From: Thalassovita gelatinovora
GTDB lineage: Bacteria; Pseudomonadota; Alphaproteobacteria; Rhodobacterales; Rhodobacteraceae
Assembly (NCBI RefSeq): GCF_001458355.1
Contig: NZ_CYSA01000003.1
Coordinates: 186,001 to 250,000 of the forward strand
Length of the DNA: 64,000 nucleotides
Direction: 5' to 3'
In this document: positions 7,061 through 16,905 of the stretch, in pieces
Numbering within the stretch: the first letter of the stretch is position 1
Layout of the letters: every line of letters starts with the position of its first letter
Program-made: the position numbers and the translations under genes
The notes under the pieces: model-generated
The model's input: the letters and a program-made list of their open reading frames with translations, nothing else
The model's database searches: none
Told to the model about the DNA's origin: nothing

Positions 7061-8707
7061 ATGAAACGTTCCGAATTGCTGATGCCAGCGGGCAATTTGC
7101 GCAAGCTCAAGATGGCGGTGCTGTATGGTGCCGATGCAGTTTACCTTGGCACGCCCGATATGAGCCTGCGCACCAAATCGGAATTTTCGCTGGACGAGGT
7201 GATCGAAGGGGTTCAATTTTGCCATGCGCAGGGCAAACGTGCCTATCTGACTCTGAACCTGTTTTCGCATAATAAAGACATTCCGAAGCTTGAAGAATAC
7301 ATTGAAACCATTAGGAAAGTTCGCCCCGACGGGTTGATCATCGCCGATCCGGGTGTGTTCCAGTATGTGCGTGAACGAGCGCCTGAAATTCCTCTGCATA
7401 TTTCGACTCAGGCCAATGTTTGTTCCTGGTTGTCGGTCAAGTTCTGGCAGGATCAGGGCGCGTCTCTGGTGGTGCTGGCGCGCGAAGTATCTTACCCCGA
7501 ACTGGCCGAAATCCGCGAACAATGCCCCGATGTGAAGCTCGAAGCCTTTATCCATGGTGCCATGTGCATGACCTATTCGGGCCGCTGCCTGCTTTCGAAT
7601 TTCATGGCGGAAAGGGGAGCGAACCAGGGCAATTGTGCCAATTCCTGCCGGTGGAATTACAATGTGCGAATGCGGCTGAAGGACGGCACGGTCGAGGACC
7701 TAAACATCACGCCGGAAAACGCTGATATGTTTGAATTTTTACTGGAAGAGGGATGCCGTCCGGGCGACTTGATGCCGATCGAGGAAGACGGGCGCGGGTC
7801 CTATATCATGAATTCGCGCGACCTGTGCCTGCTGCCCAAGCTGGACGATTACCTGAAGATCGGCGTCGACAGTTTGAAGGTCGAAGGGCGCGGCAAGTCG
7901 GAATATTACTGCGCCATCGTCGCGCGCGCCTACCGGATGGCGATCGACGCTTGGTACGAGAACCCTGATGACTGGAGCCCGCGCCCCTTTATGGATGAAT
8001 TAGAAACGGTATCTAATCGTGGATATACATTGGCTTTTCACGAAGGGCGGCTGACCCATCACGCGCATGGCTATGAACACACCGCCTCGATTTCGCAATG
8101 GGAATTCGCCGGTGTGGTGGTCGACGTGACCTCGGACGCCTTTCTGGTCGAGGTGAAAAACAAGCTCGAAGCGGGAGAGGTTCTGGATTTCATTTCACCC
8201 GTTGCAAAGGAAACGGTGCTGCTGCGGCTGTATGAGTTTGAGGTGGCTGAAACCGGCGCATGTAAAGAGGTTGTTCATGGGTCGACCAAAACGGTGATCC
8301 GGGTGCCTTTCGCGCTGTTTGATCATGAAGACCCGGAATGGCTCGGGGCGCATTTCCCCGCCTTCACCGTGCTGCGCAAGGAACGTGCGCTGACGCCGGA
8401 CCAATGGGCACGGATCAAGCTCGACAAAACGGTGCAGGGAATTGAAGCCAGTGGCAAGGATCGGCCGACGGCCTATGCCCGTCAGCGCGATGCATTGGTC
8501 GACGCTATCGGGACCGGCGCTCAGGACCGGCGGCACAAAACCAACCGCGTCGGCAGCGAAGGCTGCTGCGGCCGGGGCTGCAATGGCTGCATGATGTTCT
8601 GGCAAGATCCGATCTATGACAAAGCCCGCGAAGAATTGCTCAAACGCAAACAGGGTGAACAGTTGAGCCGGGAAGAAGCGAAGGCGCTGAAATTGCCCGC
8701 GGAGTAG
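7061..8707 (+). CDS. U32 family (TrhP/YegQ-like) protein
   Basis: 548 residues. The N-terminus SELLMPAGNLRKLKMAVLYGADAVYLG is the U32 signature, and the family motif EAFIHGAMCMTYSGRCLLSNF followed by CANSCRWNY supplies conserved cysteines. Known U32 members are tRNA or rRNA hydroxylation enzymes (TrhP, RlhA) as well as annotated peptidases; overall arrangement favours the TrhP-like branch acting on tRNA uridine 34, which is inference. The C-terminus adds CCGRGCNGCMMFW, a cysteine cluster that probably binds metal, and makes it longer than E. coli TrhP. I chose ATG 7061 because AAAAGG sits 9 bases upstream; ATG 7052 directly abuts that site. Confidence 0.82.
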   Translation: MKRSELLMPAGNLRKLKMAVLYGADAVYLGTPDMSLRTKSEFSLDEVIEGVQFCHAQGKRAYLTLNLFSHNKDIPKLEEYIETIRKVRPDGLIIADPGVFQYVRERAPEIPLHISTQANVCSWLSVKFWQDQGASLVVLAREVSYPELAEIREQCPDVKLEAFIHGAMCMTYSGRCLLSNFMAERGANQGNCANSCRWNYNVRMRLKDGTVEDLNITPENADMFEFLLEEGCRPGDLMPIEEDGRGSYIMNSRDLCLLPKLDDYLKIGVDSLKVEGRGKSEYYCAIVARAYRMAIDAWYENPDDWSPRPFMDELETVSNRGYTLAFHEGRLTHHAHGYEHTASISQWEFAGVVVDVTSDAFLVEVKNKLEAGEVLDFISPVAKETVLLRLYEFEVAETGACKEVVHGSTKTVIRVPFALFDHEDPEWLGAHFPAFTVLRKERALTPDQWARIKLDKTVQGIEASGKDRPTAYARQRDALVDAIGTGAQDRRHKTNRVGSEGCCGRGCNGCMMFWQDPIYDKAREELLKRKQGEQLSREEAKALKLPAE

Positions 8708-8748
8708 GGCGCGGCAGGGAGTAACCTCAGCCTAAATCTATATAAAAG

Positions 8749-8775
8749 AAAAACGCCCGGCCAGATGACCGGACG
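8749..8775 (-). terminator. Rho-independent terminator of tyrS
   Basis: Read on the minus strand, CGTCCGG and CCGGGCG pair around an 8-base loop (one T-G wobble) and run into TTTTTC. It begins 37 bases after the tyrS stop. It also faces the end of the U32 gene and could act on both. Confidence 0.8.
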
Positions 8776-8811
8776 ATTCCTACTTTCGTAGAGTAGGTTT
8801 CAGCCCGCCAT

Positions 8812-10065
8812 TCACTCTGCCAACTTGATCAGCGCGTGGCGCTTCTTGCCCGCGCTCAACTTGATCGGCGCGGTTAGCGCCGCCGCATCGATCATCAGCC
8901 CCGCATCGGTCAGCGCTTCATCATTGATCCGCGCACCGTTTTCAGAGATCAGCCGCTTGGCATCTTTGCCCGATTTCGCCAGCCCTGATTTCACGATCAA
9001 TTGCACAATGGAAACCCCATCACCCAAATCGGCAACGCTGATTTCAAGCGTCGGCAAATCGTCCCCGACACCGCCCTTTTCAAATACTTCGCGCGCAGTG
9101 GCCTCGGCCGCTTTCGCAGCCTCAGCGCCGTGGCAAAGCGTGGTGACCTCGTTGGCCAGAACGATCTTGGCGTCGTTGATGTCGGAGCCTTGCAGTGCCC
9201 CCAGACGGTCGCATTCCTCGACTGGCAATTCGGTGTAAAGTTTAAGGAATCGGCCGACATCTGCGTCGGTGGTATTGCGCCAGAACTGCCAGAATTCATA
9301 GGGCGACCGCATGTCGGCATTTAGCCACACCGCGCCATCGGCCGATTTGCCCATCTTCTTGCCGTCCGAGGTGGTCAACAACGGCGACGTCAGACCATAG
9401 ATTTCGTGATCCAGCACCCGGCGGGTCAGGTCGATGCCGTTGACGATATTGCCCCACTGGTCCGATCCCCCCATCTGCAGCAAACAACCATAGCGGCGGT
9501 TCAGTTCCAGGAAATCATAGGCCTGCAGGATCATGTAGTTGAATTCTAAGAAGCTCAGCGACTGTTCCCGGTCCAGACGCGATTTGACGCTTTCGAAGGC
9601 CAGCATCCGGTTGACGCTGAAATGCCGCCCGATATCACGCAGGAAATCGAGGTAATTCAATTCGTCCAGCCATTCGGCATTGTTGATCATCATCGCACCG
9701 GTCGGCACGTCCGAGTAATCGAGGTACTTGGCAAAGACCTGCTTGATCCCGGCGATATTGTCGTCGATCTGATCAGGGGTCAGCAAGGGGCGCTCATCGG
9801 CACGAAAAGACGGATCGCCCACTTTGGTGGTGCCGCCGCCCATCAGGGTGATCGGTTTGTGCCCGGTTTTCTGCAACCAGCGCAGCATCATGATCTGGAT
9901 CAACGATCCGACATGCAGCGATTTGGCCGTGGCATCAAAACCGATATAGGCCGGGACCACCCCGTTGCTCAACGCCTCGTCAAGGCCTTGATAATCGGTG
10001 CAATCGGCGACAAAGCCGCGCTCCATCATGACATGCATGAAGTCCGATTTTGGGTGGTAGGTCAT
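8812..10065 (-). CDS. tyrS: Tyrosyl-tRNA synthetase
   Basis: 417 residues. Class I signatures are HVGSL at 51-55 (the HIGH motif) and KMGKS at 237-241 (the KMSKS motif); tyrosine-recognition residues lie in [10 protein letters not shown] and [12 protein letters not shown]-terminal S4 RNA-binding domain ([20 protein letters not shown], from about 345) completes the TyrRS of the bacterial TyrS type. It charges tRNA-Tyr. AAGGGA lies about 8 bases before the ATG. Divergent from anmK, with an inverted repeat between them. Confidence 0.95.
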   Translation of the reverse strand: MTYHPKSDFMHVMMERGFVADCTDYQGLDEALSNGVVPAYIGFDATAKSLHVGSLIQIMMLRWLQKTGHKPITLMGGGTTKVGDPSFRADERPLLTPDQIDDNIAGIKQVFAKYLDYSDVPTGAMMINNAEWLDELNYLDFLRDIGRHFSVNRMLAFESVKSRLDREQSLSFLEFNYMILQAYDFLELNRRYGCLLQMGGSDQWGNIVNGIDLTRRVLDHEIYGLTSPLLTTSDGKKMGKSADGAVWLNADMRSPYEFWQFWRNTTDADVGRFLKLYTELPVEECDRLGALQGSDINDAKIVLANEVTTLCHGAEAAKAAEATAREVFEKGGVGDDLPTLEISVADLGDGVSIVQLIVKSGLAKSGKDAKRLISENGARINDEALTDAGLMIDAAALTAPIKLSAGKKRHALIKLAE

Positions 10066-10092
10066 CTCTTTTGTCCCTTACAGCGTTGCGCG

Positions 10093-10108
10093 GCACTGTA
10101 TAGAGTGC
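10093..10108. promoter_or_regulatory. Inverted repeat between tyrS and anmK
   Basis: GCACTGTATAGAGTGC has perfect 5-base arms around a 6-base centre, in the 89-base divergent gap. It could be an operator or a hairpin in the tyrS leader. No T-box would be expected in this lineage and none is seen. Confidence 0.3.
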
Positions 10109-10154
10109 ATTGCAAAAAGGGGAAACCGCTTTTCGCGGTGGAAATCGCCAAGTG

Positions 10155-11261
10155 ATGAGGATGATGGGTATCAAAGACGATCAACCGCTATGGGCCTTGG
10201 GCACGATGTCTGGCACGTCGCTGGATGGTGTCGATGCGGCGATGGTGCTGACCGATGGGCACCAGATCGTGGAATTCGGCCAAACCGCCTATCGCGCATA
10301 TTCCAACGCCGAACAGGCATTACTGCGGACAGGCTTGGGGAAATGGCCAGAAGATGACGTTGCGGCGGTCGCCTGTCTGGTCGAAGACGCCCATATTGAT
10401 CTGCTGCGACCTTTCACCGGGGCACAGATCATCGGCTTTCACGGTCAGACCCTGGCGCATGACCCGAAGGGCAGGGGCACCCATCAGGCCGGAGACGGTG
10501 CACGACTGGCCGAGGCACTCAACCTGCCGGTGGCCTGGGATTTCCGCAGCGCAGATGTGCGGCTGGGTGGAGAAGGGGCGCCCTTGGCACCGTTCTTCCA
10601 TTTCGCCTGTGCAAAATGGATCGGGGCGACAGAACCGCTTTGTTTTCTCAATCTGGGCGGAGTCGGCAATCTGACCTGGGTGGATCCGCGCAAGGCAAAG
10701 GCAGAGGACGAAGGTGCCTTGTTGGCCTTCGACACCGGTCCGGCTAATGCGCCGCTGAACGATCTGATGATGGCGCGCCGCGCGCTGGCCTATGATCAAG
10801 ACGGTGCACTGGCAGCAAAAGGCGAAGTGGTCGCAGGCGCATTAGAACTGTTCCTGGACGATGCCTATTTCCTGAAAATCCCACCCAAATCACTGGATCG
10901 CGATGCGTTTTCCGACATGCTTGATCTGGTGCGGGAACTGGACGATGCCGATGCAGCCGCCACGATGACCGGCATGGCTGCGGCAGCGGTGATGCAGGCC
11001 ATGGTACATTGTCCCGCCCCCCCTGCCAAAATCCTGGTCACCGGCGGTGGCCGCCACAATCCTGTGATGATGGGCATGCTGCGCGCCGGGCTCGATTGCG
11101 TTGTGGAACCGGTCGAATCCGTCGGTCTTGATGGTGACATGCTGGAAGCGCAAGCCTTTGCCTATCTCGCCGTACGGGTGGCCCGTGGTCTGCCCACCTC
11201 CGGTCCCGGCACTACCGGGGTGCGTGCGCTTGTCGGCGGTGGTACGCTCAGCGGTCCCTGA
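10155..11261 (+). CDS. anmK: Anhydro-N-acetylmuramic acid kinase
   Basis: 368 residues from ATG 10155 (further in-frame ATGs at 10161 and 10164 are equally possible). The ATP-binding [16 protein letters not shown] opens the protein, [11 protein letters not shown] supplies the family FHGQT motif, [10 protein letters not shown] and [13 protein letters not shown] follow, and the GGGRHNP motif closes the ATPase fold. AnmK phosphorylates and opens 1,6-anhydro-MurNAc released during peptidoglycan recycling, giving MurNAc-6-phosphate. No other recycling gene is adjacent. The frame is open upstream to 10110 but overlaps the tyrS promoter region. Confidence 0.93.
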   Translation: MRMMGIKDDQPLWALGTMSGTSLDGVDAAMVLTDGHQIVEFGQTAYRAYSNAEQALLRTGLGKWPEDDVAAVACLVEDAHIDLLRPFTGAQIIGFHGQTLAHDPKGRGTHQAGDGARLAEALNLPVAWDFRSADVRLGGEGAPLAPFFHFACAKWIGATEPLCFLNLGGVGNLTWVDPRKAKAEDEGALLAFDTGPANAPLNDLMMARRALAYDQDGALAAKGEVVAGALELFLDDAYFLKIPPKSLDRDAFSDMLDLVRELDDADAAATMTGMAAAAVMQAMVHCPAPPAKILVTGGGRHNPVMMGMLRAGLDCVVEPVESVGLDGDMLEAQAFAYLAVRVARGLPTSGPGTTGVRALVGGGTLSGP

Positions 11262-11300
11262 TCTTCTTCTGTTTAAAAAAATCCCGGGGGTGAATTCGGT

Positions 11301-11317
11301 AAAATCCGCAGGATTTT
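11301..11317 (+). terminator. Hairpin downstream of anmK, terminator-like
   Basis: AAAATCC-GCA-GGATTTT is a perfect 7-base stem followed by further T and AT, 40 bases after the anmK stop. The stem is GC-poor, so termination strength is uncertain. It is the first of three consecutive hairpins in this gap. Confidence 0.5.
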
Positions 11318-11325
11318 TATCGAAG

Positions 11326-11342
11326 AGGGGGCAGCGCCCCCT
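11326..11342. repeat. Palindrome AGGGGGC-AGC-GCCCCCT, copy 1
   Basis: Perfect 7-base arms around AGC. The 15-base core GGGGGCAGCGCCCCC occurs again as its reverse complement at 57591-57605. A third hairpin, TCCCC-GCA-GGGGA, follows at 11351-11363. The group fills the gap between the convergent anmK and radical SAM genes. Confidence 0.7.
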
Positions 11343-11365
11343 TCACCCGCTCCCCGCAGGGGAAA

Positions 11366-12319
11366 TCAGGCCGAACAGCTCGCCCCGCCCAACACGCAGA
11401 ATTTGGCGCAATGCGGATGGTTCAGCGCGACGTCGCGCTCGGCTTCGGCTAATGTTGTCCCCAGTTCGAACTGAGGATCATACGCCAGCAAGGTACAGGC
11501 CAGAACCGCGGGCTTTTCGGCGCCTTTGCGCTTCACCACCATGCGCGAAGACGAACACATCACCGCCTCTGGTGATGTATCCAAAATACCCCAGCATGCG
11601 GTTGTGATTTCGGGAACCTCGGCGCTCGCATCCATTTCCGGAAATAAGACACATTGCCCGGGATGCGTGGCATCAATCGGATAGGACCGTTCGGCAAACA
11701 GCCGCCGGTAGCCGTCCCGTGCGGCTGCATCGCTTTCATGCCATAAGGCCCGACCGGCCACCGCCATCGGAATGCCTGCATCGCGCAAGAAATCCATCCC
11801 TTTCAGAGACTTGTCGAAACTTCCTGCACCACGTTCTTGGTCGTGGCGATCTCGATCCCAATGATCCAGAGACACCCGCAAAGTCATCCGACCAGGAAAG
11901 GCTACATTCAATTCCTGTAATCCACGCCGCATGGCTGGTCGCATCATCGGCAACATCGCATTGGTCAGAACCAAAACGTCATAGCCGCGTTGCAATGCCG
12001 CGCGCAGCATCTCGATCATATCAGGGTTCAGAAACGGTTCCCCGCCAGTAAAACCGATTTCCCGCACATTCCAACCGCGATCTTCCAACTGATCAAGGTA
12101 ATCTTCCACCTCAGCCGTGCTGATATAGACAAGCGAATCATTGCTGGGAGAACTTTCAATATAGCAATTCACGCAGGCGATGTTGCACAGCGTTCCGGTA
12201 TTGAACCAAAGGGTTTCCGGCCGGCTGAGCGCGACAGTCGCGCGCACCTGTCCATCTGCTGTCACGGCGGGGTCGGAGAATTTACCGATATTGGCGGTGA
12301 TCTTGCTGGAATCTTTCAT
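11366..12319 (-). CDS. Radical SAM protein with C-terminal cysteine cluster
   Basis: 317 residues from the ATG at 12319, which has TAAGG 6-7 bases upstream. The radical SAM CX3CX2C motif is C45, C49, C52 (LCNIACVNCY), with the GGEPF SAM-binding motif (GFTGGEPFLNPD) after it. The C-terminal third carries several more cysteines (ACWG, MCSSS, ACTLL, HCAKFCVLGGASC), consistent with a SPASM-like auxiliary cluster domain. Substrate unknown. Proteins of this build modify peptides or small molecules, but no clear precursor gene is seen nearby apart from a 20-codon frame upstream that I do not trust. Convergent with anmK. Confidence 0.75.
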   Translation of the reverse strand: MKDSSKITANIGKFSDPAVTADGQVRATVALSRPETLWFNTGTLCNIACVNCYIESSPSNDSLVYISTAEVEDYLDQLEDRGWNVREIGFTGGEPFLNPDMIEMLRAALQRGYDVLVLTNAMLPMMRPAMRRGLQELNVAFPGRMTLRVSLDHWDRDRHDQERGAGSFDKSLKGMDFLRDAGIPMAVAGRALWHESDAAARDGYRRLFAERSYPIDATHPGQCVLFPEMDASAEVPEITTACWGILDTSPEAVMCSSSRMVVKRKGAEKPAVLACTLLAYDPQFELGTTLAEAERDVALNHPHCAKFCVLGGASCSA

Positions 12320-12401
12320 TTGAACCTTACGTCTTGTACCTAGCCGGTAAACTAACGCCACCGGTCAGCCGTTGATACCTCGAGTTTTGCAGCTGACACC
12401 A

Positions 12402-12429
12402 TTGTGAATGACATATTGGATGCTAGACT
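12402..12429 (+). promoter_or_regulatory. Candidate sigma-70 promoter for zwf-pgl-pgi
   Basis: TTGTGA at 12402-12407 and TAGACT at 12424-12429 with a 16-base spacer, about 90 bases before zwf. The palindromic operator at 12458 would lie just downstream of the transcription start. Prediction from sequence only. Confidence 0.4.
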
Positions 12430-12457
12430 GCGGTGGAACATTCGGTTAGTACGGGCA

Positions 12458-12471
12458 TGATAGCGCTAACA
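12458..12471. promoter_or_regulatory. Candidate LacI-family operator upstream of zwf
   Basis: TGATAGCGCTAACA is a near-perfect 14-base palindrome with a central CG step, the classic form of LacI-family operators; one base pair breaks symmetry. It sits 46 bases before the zwf start and downstream of a promoter candidate, where a repressor would block transcription. No lacI-family gene is in the window, so the regulator is unknown. Confidence 0.55.
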
Positions 12472-12516
12472 GCAGCCTGAATATCCCAGCTTTCGGGCAA
12501 AATTGAGGTTGAACCT

Positions 12517-13971
12517 ATGGCATCGCGAGTCATTCCTGTAGACCCTTTCGATCTGGTTGTCTTTGGCGGCACCGGCGATCTGGCGCGGCGGAAAATATTG
12601 CCGGCCCTGTTCCGTCGTTTTTGCGCAGGTCAAACCCCCCAAGAGGCAAGGGTGATCGGGGCTGCACGATCTGATATGGATGATGATCAGTATCGCCACT
12701 TCGTGGCCGAAGCGATCGCCGAATTCAACGACCATTTTCACCATGAAGAAGACGATTTGCAGGACTTTCTATCGTCACTGTCCTACGTCAAGATCGATGC
12801 GCTTGGTGACGAAGGTTGGTCAGAACTGGCCACCAAAATGCATCCCGGACGGGTGCGCGCGTTCTATTTTTCGGTCGGCCCCAGCCTGTTCGGTCCTTTG
12901 GCCGAACGGTTGCACAGTCACGGCATGGCCGATCAGGACACCCGGATCGTGGTTGAAAAACCCTTTGGCCGCGATCTGGAAACCGCTCGGGCGCTGAACC
13001 GGTCGCTGGCGGATCATTTCAGCGAAGATCAGATTTACCGGATCGATCACTATCTGGGTAAGGAAACGGTACAAAACCTGATGGCGATCCGGTTCGGCAA
13101 CATGCTGTTTGAACCCTTGTGGAACAGCCAATATGTCGATCACATCCAGATCACCGTTGCCGAAACCGTAGGCGTTCAGGGACGGGGTGAATATTACGAC
13201 AGATCGGGCGCGATGCGCGATATGGTGCAGAACCACCTGATGCAATTGCTGTGCCTGATCGCGATGGAGCCTCCGTCGAAATTCGAACCCGATTCGGTGC
13301 GGGATGAAAAGCTCAAGGTGATCCGTGCGCTGGATCCGGTCGAACCGGAAGATATCGTGCGTGGTCAATATCTGGCCAAGGATGACCGTGCCGGATATCT
13401 GGAAGATGTCGGTGATCCGCATTCCACCACCGAAAGCTTCATTGCGATGAAACTCCATCTTAGCAATTGGCGTTGGGCCGCCACACCTTTCTATCTGCGC
13501 ACGGGCAAACGGATGCGGGCGCGGTCCAGCGAAATCGCGGTGGTTTTCAAGGAAACGCCGCATTCGATCTTTGATGACGAAGCCGGGCGCCATCGCAATA
13601 TCCTTAACATCCGGCTTCAGCCAAACGAAGGTATCGATCTGGATGTGACCATCAAGGAACCGGGGCCGGGTGGTATGCGGTTGGTCGATGTGCCACTGGA
13701 CATGACCTTTACCGAAGCGCTTGGGCCGGAAGCCGAAAATGTATCGGATGCCTATGAACGACTGATCATGGACGTGATCCGCGGCAACCAGACCTTGTTC
13801 ATGCGCGGCGACGAAGTCGAAGCTGCCTGGGCTTGGACCGATCCGATCATTGCGGATTGGGAAACGCGTGGTTCCAAGCCCGTCCCCTATGAATCAGGCA
13901 GTTCCGGCCCGGAAGAATCCTTGATGCTGATGCATCATGATGGCCGCCGCTGGCGCGAGGTCAGGTCATGA
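12517..13971 (+). CDS. zwf: Glucose-6-phosphate 1-dehydrogenase
   Basis: 484 residues. The NADP-binding FGGTGDLARRKILPALF is at about residues 11-27, VEKPFGRDL and the active-site RIDHYLGKET near 175 are intact, and length is normal. It oxidises glucose-6-phosphate to 6-phosphogluconolactone. It overlaps pgl by 4 bases and is followed by pgi, a unit that feeds the Entner-Doudoroff and oxidative pentose phosphate routes; edd and eda are not in the window. GAGG precedes the ATG by 8 bases. Likely controlled by the LacI-type operator candidate upstream. Confidence 0.95.
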   Translation: MASRVIPVDPFDLVVFGGTGDLARRKILPALFRRFCAGQTPQEARVIGAARSDMDDDQYRHFVAEAIAEFNDHFHHEEDDLQDFLSSLSYVKIDALGDEGWSELATKMHPGRVRAFYFSVGPSLFGPLAERLHSHGMADQDTRIVVEKPFGRDLETARALNRSLADHFSEDQIYRIDHYLGKETVQNLMAIRFGNMLFEPLWNSQYVDHIQITVAETVGVQGRGEYYDRSGAMRDMVQNHLMQLLCLIAMEPPSKFEPDSVRDEKLKVIRALDPVEPEDIVRGQYLAKDDRAGYLEDVGDPHSTTESFIAMKLHLSNWRWAATPFYLRTGKRMRARSSEIAVVFKETPHSIFDDEAGRHRNILNIRLQPNEGIDLDVTIKEPGPGGMRLVDVPLDMTFTEALGPEAENVSDAYERLIMDVIRGNQTLFMRGDEVEAAWAWTDPIIADWETRGSKPVPYESGSSGPEESLMLMHHDGRRWREVRS

Positions 13972-14639
13972 ATCTGATCGAATATGCCGACCGCGATATG
14001 ATGGCGATCGATCTGGCCAACCGGTTGGCAGGTGAATTGACTGCGGTGTTGCAGCATCAGGACCGGGCCACACTGGTGGTGCCCGGCGGCACCACACCGG
14101 GAGCCATTTTCGACAATTTATGTGATGTGGACCTCGACTGGGACAGAATCGATGTGGTCCTCAGCGACGAACGTTGGCTGCCGCAGAACCATCCGCGATC
14201 AAATACCAGACTGATCAAAAAGCGACTGCTGACCGGGCAGGCCGCAGCGGCGCGGTTGATCCCGCTATATGCGCCCATGCAGCATCCCGAAGACGCGATC
14301 CCTGTCCTAGAGGCCGAACTCAGTTCCTGTTTGCCCATTTCGGTTGCTTTGCTGGGTATGGGGGGGGACATGCACACCGCGTCGCTGTTTCCGCGTGGCG
14401 ACAATCTGCGTCTGGCGCTGGATCCGCACGCGCCGTTGCTGGTCCCGATGCGGGCAGAAGGATTGGACGAACAGCGCATTACACTCAGTGCGCGGGTGTT
14501 GAGAAACGCGCTCAACCTGCATATTGTCATCACTGGCGAAGACAAGAAAGAAGCAGTGATGCGGGCCGAACATCTTTCCCCGGAAGAAGCCCCGGTGAAA
14601 GCGGTTCTGGATACCGCCACCATTCATTGGGCAAAATAA
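13968..14639 (+). CDS. pgl: 6-phosphogluconolactonase
   Basis: 223 residues of the DevB/Pgl type. [15 protein letters not shown] is the phosphate-binding motif near residue 45, VLSDERWLP is the second family block, and [15 protein letters not shown] near residue 130 is the third. It hydrolyses 6-phosphogluconolactone to 6-phosphogluconate, directly after Zwf in the pathway. The start overlaps the zwf stop (ATGA) and its own TAA overlaps the pgi ATG (TAATG), so all three genes appear translationally coupled. Confidence 0.93.
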   Translation: MNLIEYADRDMMAIDLANRLAGELTAVLQHQDRATLVVPGGTTPGAIFDNLCDVDLDWDRIDVVLSDERWLPQNHPRSNTRLIKKRLLTGQAAAARLIPLYAPMQHPEDAIPVLEAELSSCLPISVALLGMGGDMHTASLFPRGDNLRLALDPHAPLLVPMRAEGLDEQRITLSARVLRNALNLHIVITGEDKKEAVMRAEHLSPEEAPVKAVLDTATIHWAK

Positions 14640-16240
14640 TGAATTTCAAAGATTTGGCGGAATTGGCCGCTGATGCGAAGGACAGACCGATACTGTCCCT
14701 GTTCGAAACACCTGGCAGGGCGACGCAATTTTCGCGCCGCTTTGACGGGCTGTATTTTGATTTTTCCAAGACCAATATCGATGACAAGACAATGTCCGCG
14801 CTGCTAAGCTTAGCCCAAAACACCGATGTGGCGGCCAAGCGCGACGCGATGTTTTCCGGCGCACTGATCAACGAAACCGAAGGGCGCGCCGTGTTGCATT
14901 CCGCGCTACGCGCGCCCGACAGCGTCGAAATCAGGGTGGATGGTGAAGATGTCATGCCCGGTGTCGTGGCCACCCGTAACCGCATGGCGGATTTTACCAA
15001 AGATGTCCGTTCGGGTACATTTACCGGGCAGGGTGGTCGCATCACTGATGTGGTCAATATCGGTATCGGGGGGTCTGATCTGGGCCCGGTCATGGGCGTC
15101 AAGGCGCTGTCGTCATATCATGACGGGCCAAAAATCCATTTCGTATCAAATGTCGATGGCGCGCATATTGCTGATACTTTGGCCGATCTGAACCCGGAAA
15201 CAACTCTGGTGATCGTGGCTTCGAAGACCTTTAACACCATCGAAACAATGACCAATGCGACGACGGCGCGGGATTGGATGGCCAAGGCCGTGTCCACCCC
15301 GGGAGACCAATTCGCGGCCCTGTCGACAGCAGACGACAAGACCGCAGAATTCGGCATTGCCCCCGAACGTGTCTTTGGATTCGAAGACTGGGTCGGGGGA
15401 CGCTATTCGATGTGGGGCCCGATCGGGCTAAGCCTGATGATCGCCATCGGACCGGACCGTTTCATGGAATTTCTGCACGGCGGCGCAGCGATGGATGCGC
15501 ATTTCCGGCAGGCACCTTTGGCGGATAATCTGCCGGTGCTATTGGCACTGGTCGGTATCTGGCACCATCAGGGCATGGGCTATGCGACCCGCGCGGTACT
15601 GCCCTATGAACAACGGCTGGAACGGCTGCCTGCCTATCTTCAGCAGCTTGAAATGGAAAGCAACGGCAAGCGCGTGGCGATGGATGGCAGCGATTTGCAG
15701 ACCGCTTCGGGACCGGTCGTCTGGGGTGAACCGGGCACCAATGGGCAGCATGCGTTTTATCAGCTGATTCATCAGGGTACGGCAATCGTGCCGTGTGAAT
15801 TCATGATCGGAGCCAAGGGGCATGAACCCGAACTGGACCATCACCACCGATTGCTGGTCGCCAATTGCCTAGCCCAATCTGAAGCGTTGTTGAAAGGTCG
15901 GTCGCTCGAGAAGGCGCGCGAACTGATGGCAGCCAAGGGGTTTAAGGACGGTGAACTGGAACGGCAGGCCCGGCATAGGGTATTCCCCGGGAATAGGCCG
16001 TCGACCACGCTGGTCTATGATCTTTTGACACCTTACCGGCTGGGCCAGATCATCGCGCTTTACGAACACCGGGTGTTTGTCGAGGGTGTCATTCTGGGCC
16101 TTAATTCATTCGACCAGTGGGGGGTAGAATTGGGCAAGGAATTGGCGATTGCGCTGCAACCCGTTCTGGACGGGAAAGCCTCTGCCGAGGGCAAGGATGG
16201 CTCGACCCGGGCATTGATCGATGTGATTCAATCCGCCTGA
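14639..16240 (+). CDS. pgi: Glucose-6-phosphate isomerase
   Basis: 533 residues from the ATG that overlaps the pgl stop. Family signatures are [12 protein letters not shown], the active-site [26 protein letters not shown] with the catalytic glutamate region, [18 protein letters not shown] and the C-terminal lysine block [13 protein letters not shown]. It interconverts glucose-6-phosphate and fructose-6-phosphate. Placement after zwf and pgl suggests that it returns fructose-6-phosphate to the oxidative branch when cells grow by the Entner-Doudoroff route (inference). The same frame is open far upstream inside pgl, but the overlapping ATG fits the family length. Confidence 0.95.
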   Translation: MNFKDLAELAADAKDRPILSLFETPGRATQFSRRFDGLYFDFSKTNIDDKTMSALLSLAQNTDVAAKRDAMFSGALINETEGRAVLHSALRAPDSVEIRVDGEDVMPGVVATRNRMADFTKDVRSGTFTGQGGRITDVVNIGIGGSDLGPVMGVKALSSYHDGPKIHFVSNVDGAHIADTLADLNPETTLVIVASKTFNTIETMTNATTARDWMAKAVSTPGDQFAALSTADDKTAEFGIAPERVFGFEDWVGGRYSMWGPIGLSLMIAIGPDRFMEFLHGGAAMDAHFRQAPLADNLPVLLALVGIWHHQGMGYATRAVLPYEQRLERLPAYLQQLEMESNGKRVAMDGSDLQTASGPVVWGEPGTNGQHAFYQLIHQGTAIVPCEFMIGAKGHEPELDHHHRLLVANCLAQSEALLKGRSLEKARELMAAKGFKDGELERQARHRVFPGNRPSTTLVYDLLTPYRLGQIIALYEHRVFVEGVILGLNSFDQWGVELGKELAIALQPVLDGKASAEGKDGSTRALIDVIQSA

Positions 16241-16262
16241 CCGTTGAACAGTGCGGGCGCAT

Positions 16263-16703
16263 TCAGCCTTCGGGATTGGCGGTCGCTATGTCGAAGCTTT
16301 CTTCGGCCAATTCGAAACCGTCGAACCGAAATCCCGGTGAAACGGTGCATCCGACCAAAGTGTATTCGCCAGTCGTTTCGGCGGCCTGCCAATGGTGTTC
16401 GGGAACGATTAGCTGTGGCGATTGGCCCGCTCTCAAATCAGGTCCCAGAACATGATCACGGGCCGGACCGATCTCGGTTTCCGCCACCGACAGGATCAGC
16501 GGCGCACCTGTATAGTAGTGCCAAATCTCGACGGCATCGACCCGGTGCCAATGGCTGCGCTCTCCAGCTTGCAGTAGGAAATAGATGCAAGTGCCTGCAG
16601 GGCGTTCGCCGTCGTCGCGCGCTTCGATCCAAGTCTGGCAGTAATGCCCGCCTTCGGGATGGGGCTGCAATTGCAACTGCTCGATGATGTCTTGCGCGTT
16701 CAT
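16263..16703 (-). CDS. Cupin family protein (DUF985)
   Basis: 146 residues. The N-terminal HPEGGHYCQTW block, the FLLQAGERSHWHRVDAVEIWHYY metal-ligand motif (His pair and a later His) and a final VSPGFRFDGFEL are diagnostic of the DUF985 cupin family. These are small single-domain beta-barrel proteins whose substrates are mostly unknown. It converges on pgi with 22 bases between them and is divergent from the RTX gene. Nothing in the context points to a pathway. Confidence 0.8.
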   Translation of the reverse strand: MNAQDIIEQLQLQPHPEGGHYCQTWIEARDDGERPAGTCIYFLLQAGERSHWHRVDAVEIWHYYTGAPLILSVAETEIGPARDHVLGPDLRAGQSPQLIVPEHHWQAAETTGEYTLVGCTVSPGFRFDGFELAEESFDIATANPEG

Positions 16704-16905
16704 GACCGGCTTTTACCTGAGACCAAGGGGTAAGACAGCAGTAGAACAAGGTGGCACAGCGCGCAATCATTGCGGCCGGGATGAGTCAAGATCGGTGTGA
16801 TCGTTGAGTGACCGTTAACAATCGGTATTGCTGTTTCCACCTTAAGGCTTGCCCTGCTACTTTAGGGGGCGGTACTACTTCATTAAATCACTTTGAGGTT
16901 GGCCT

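Noticed and set aside
12320-12516. 20-codon frame upstream of the radical SAM gene as a peptide precursor
   Set aside because: No ribosome site, no cysteine or other typical modified core, and it overlaps the divergent promoter area; kept only as a remark.
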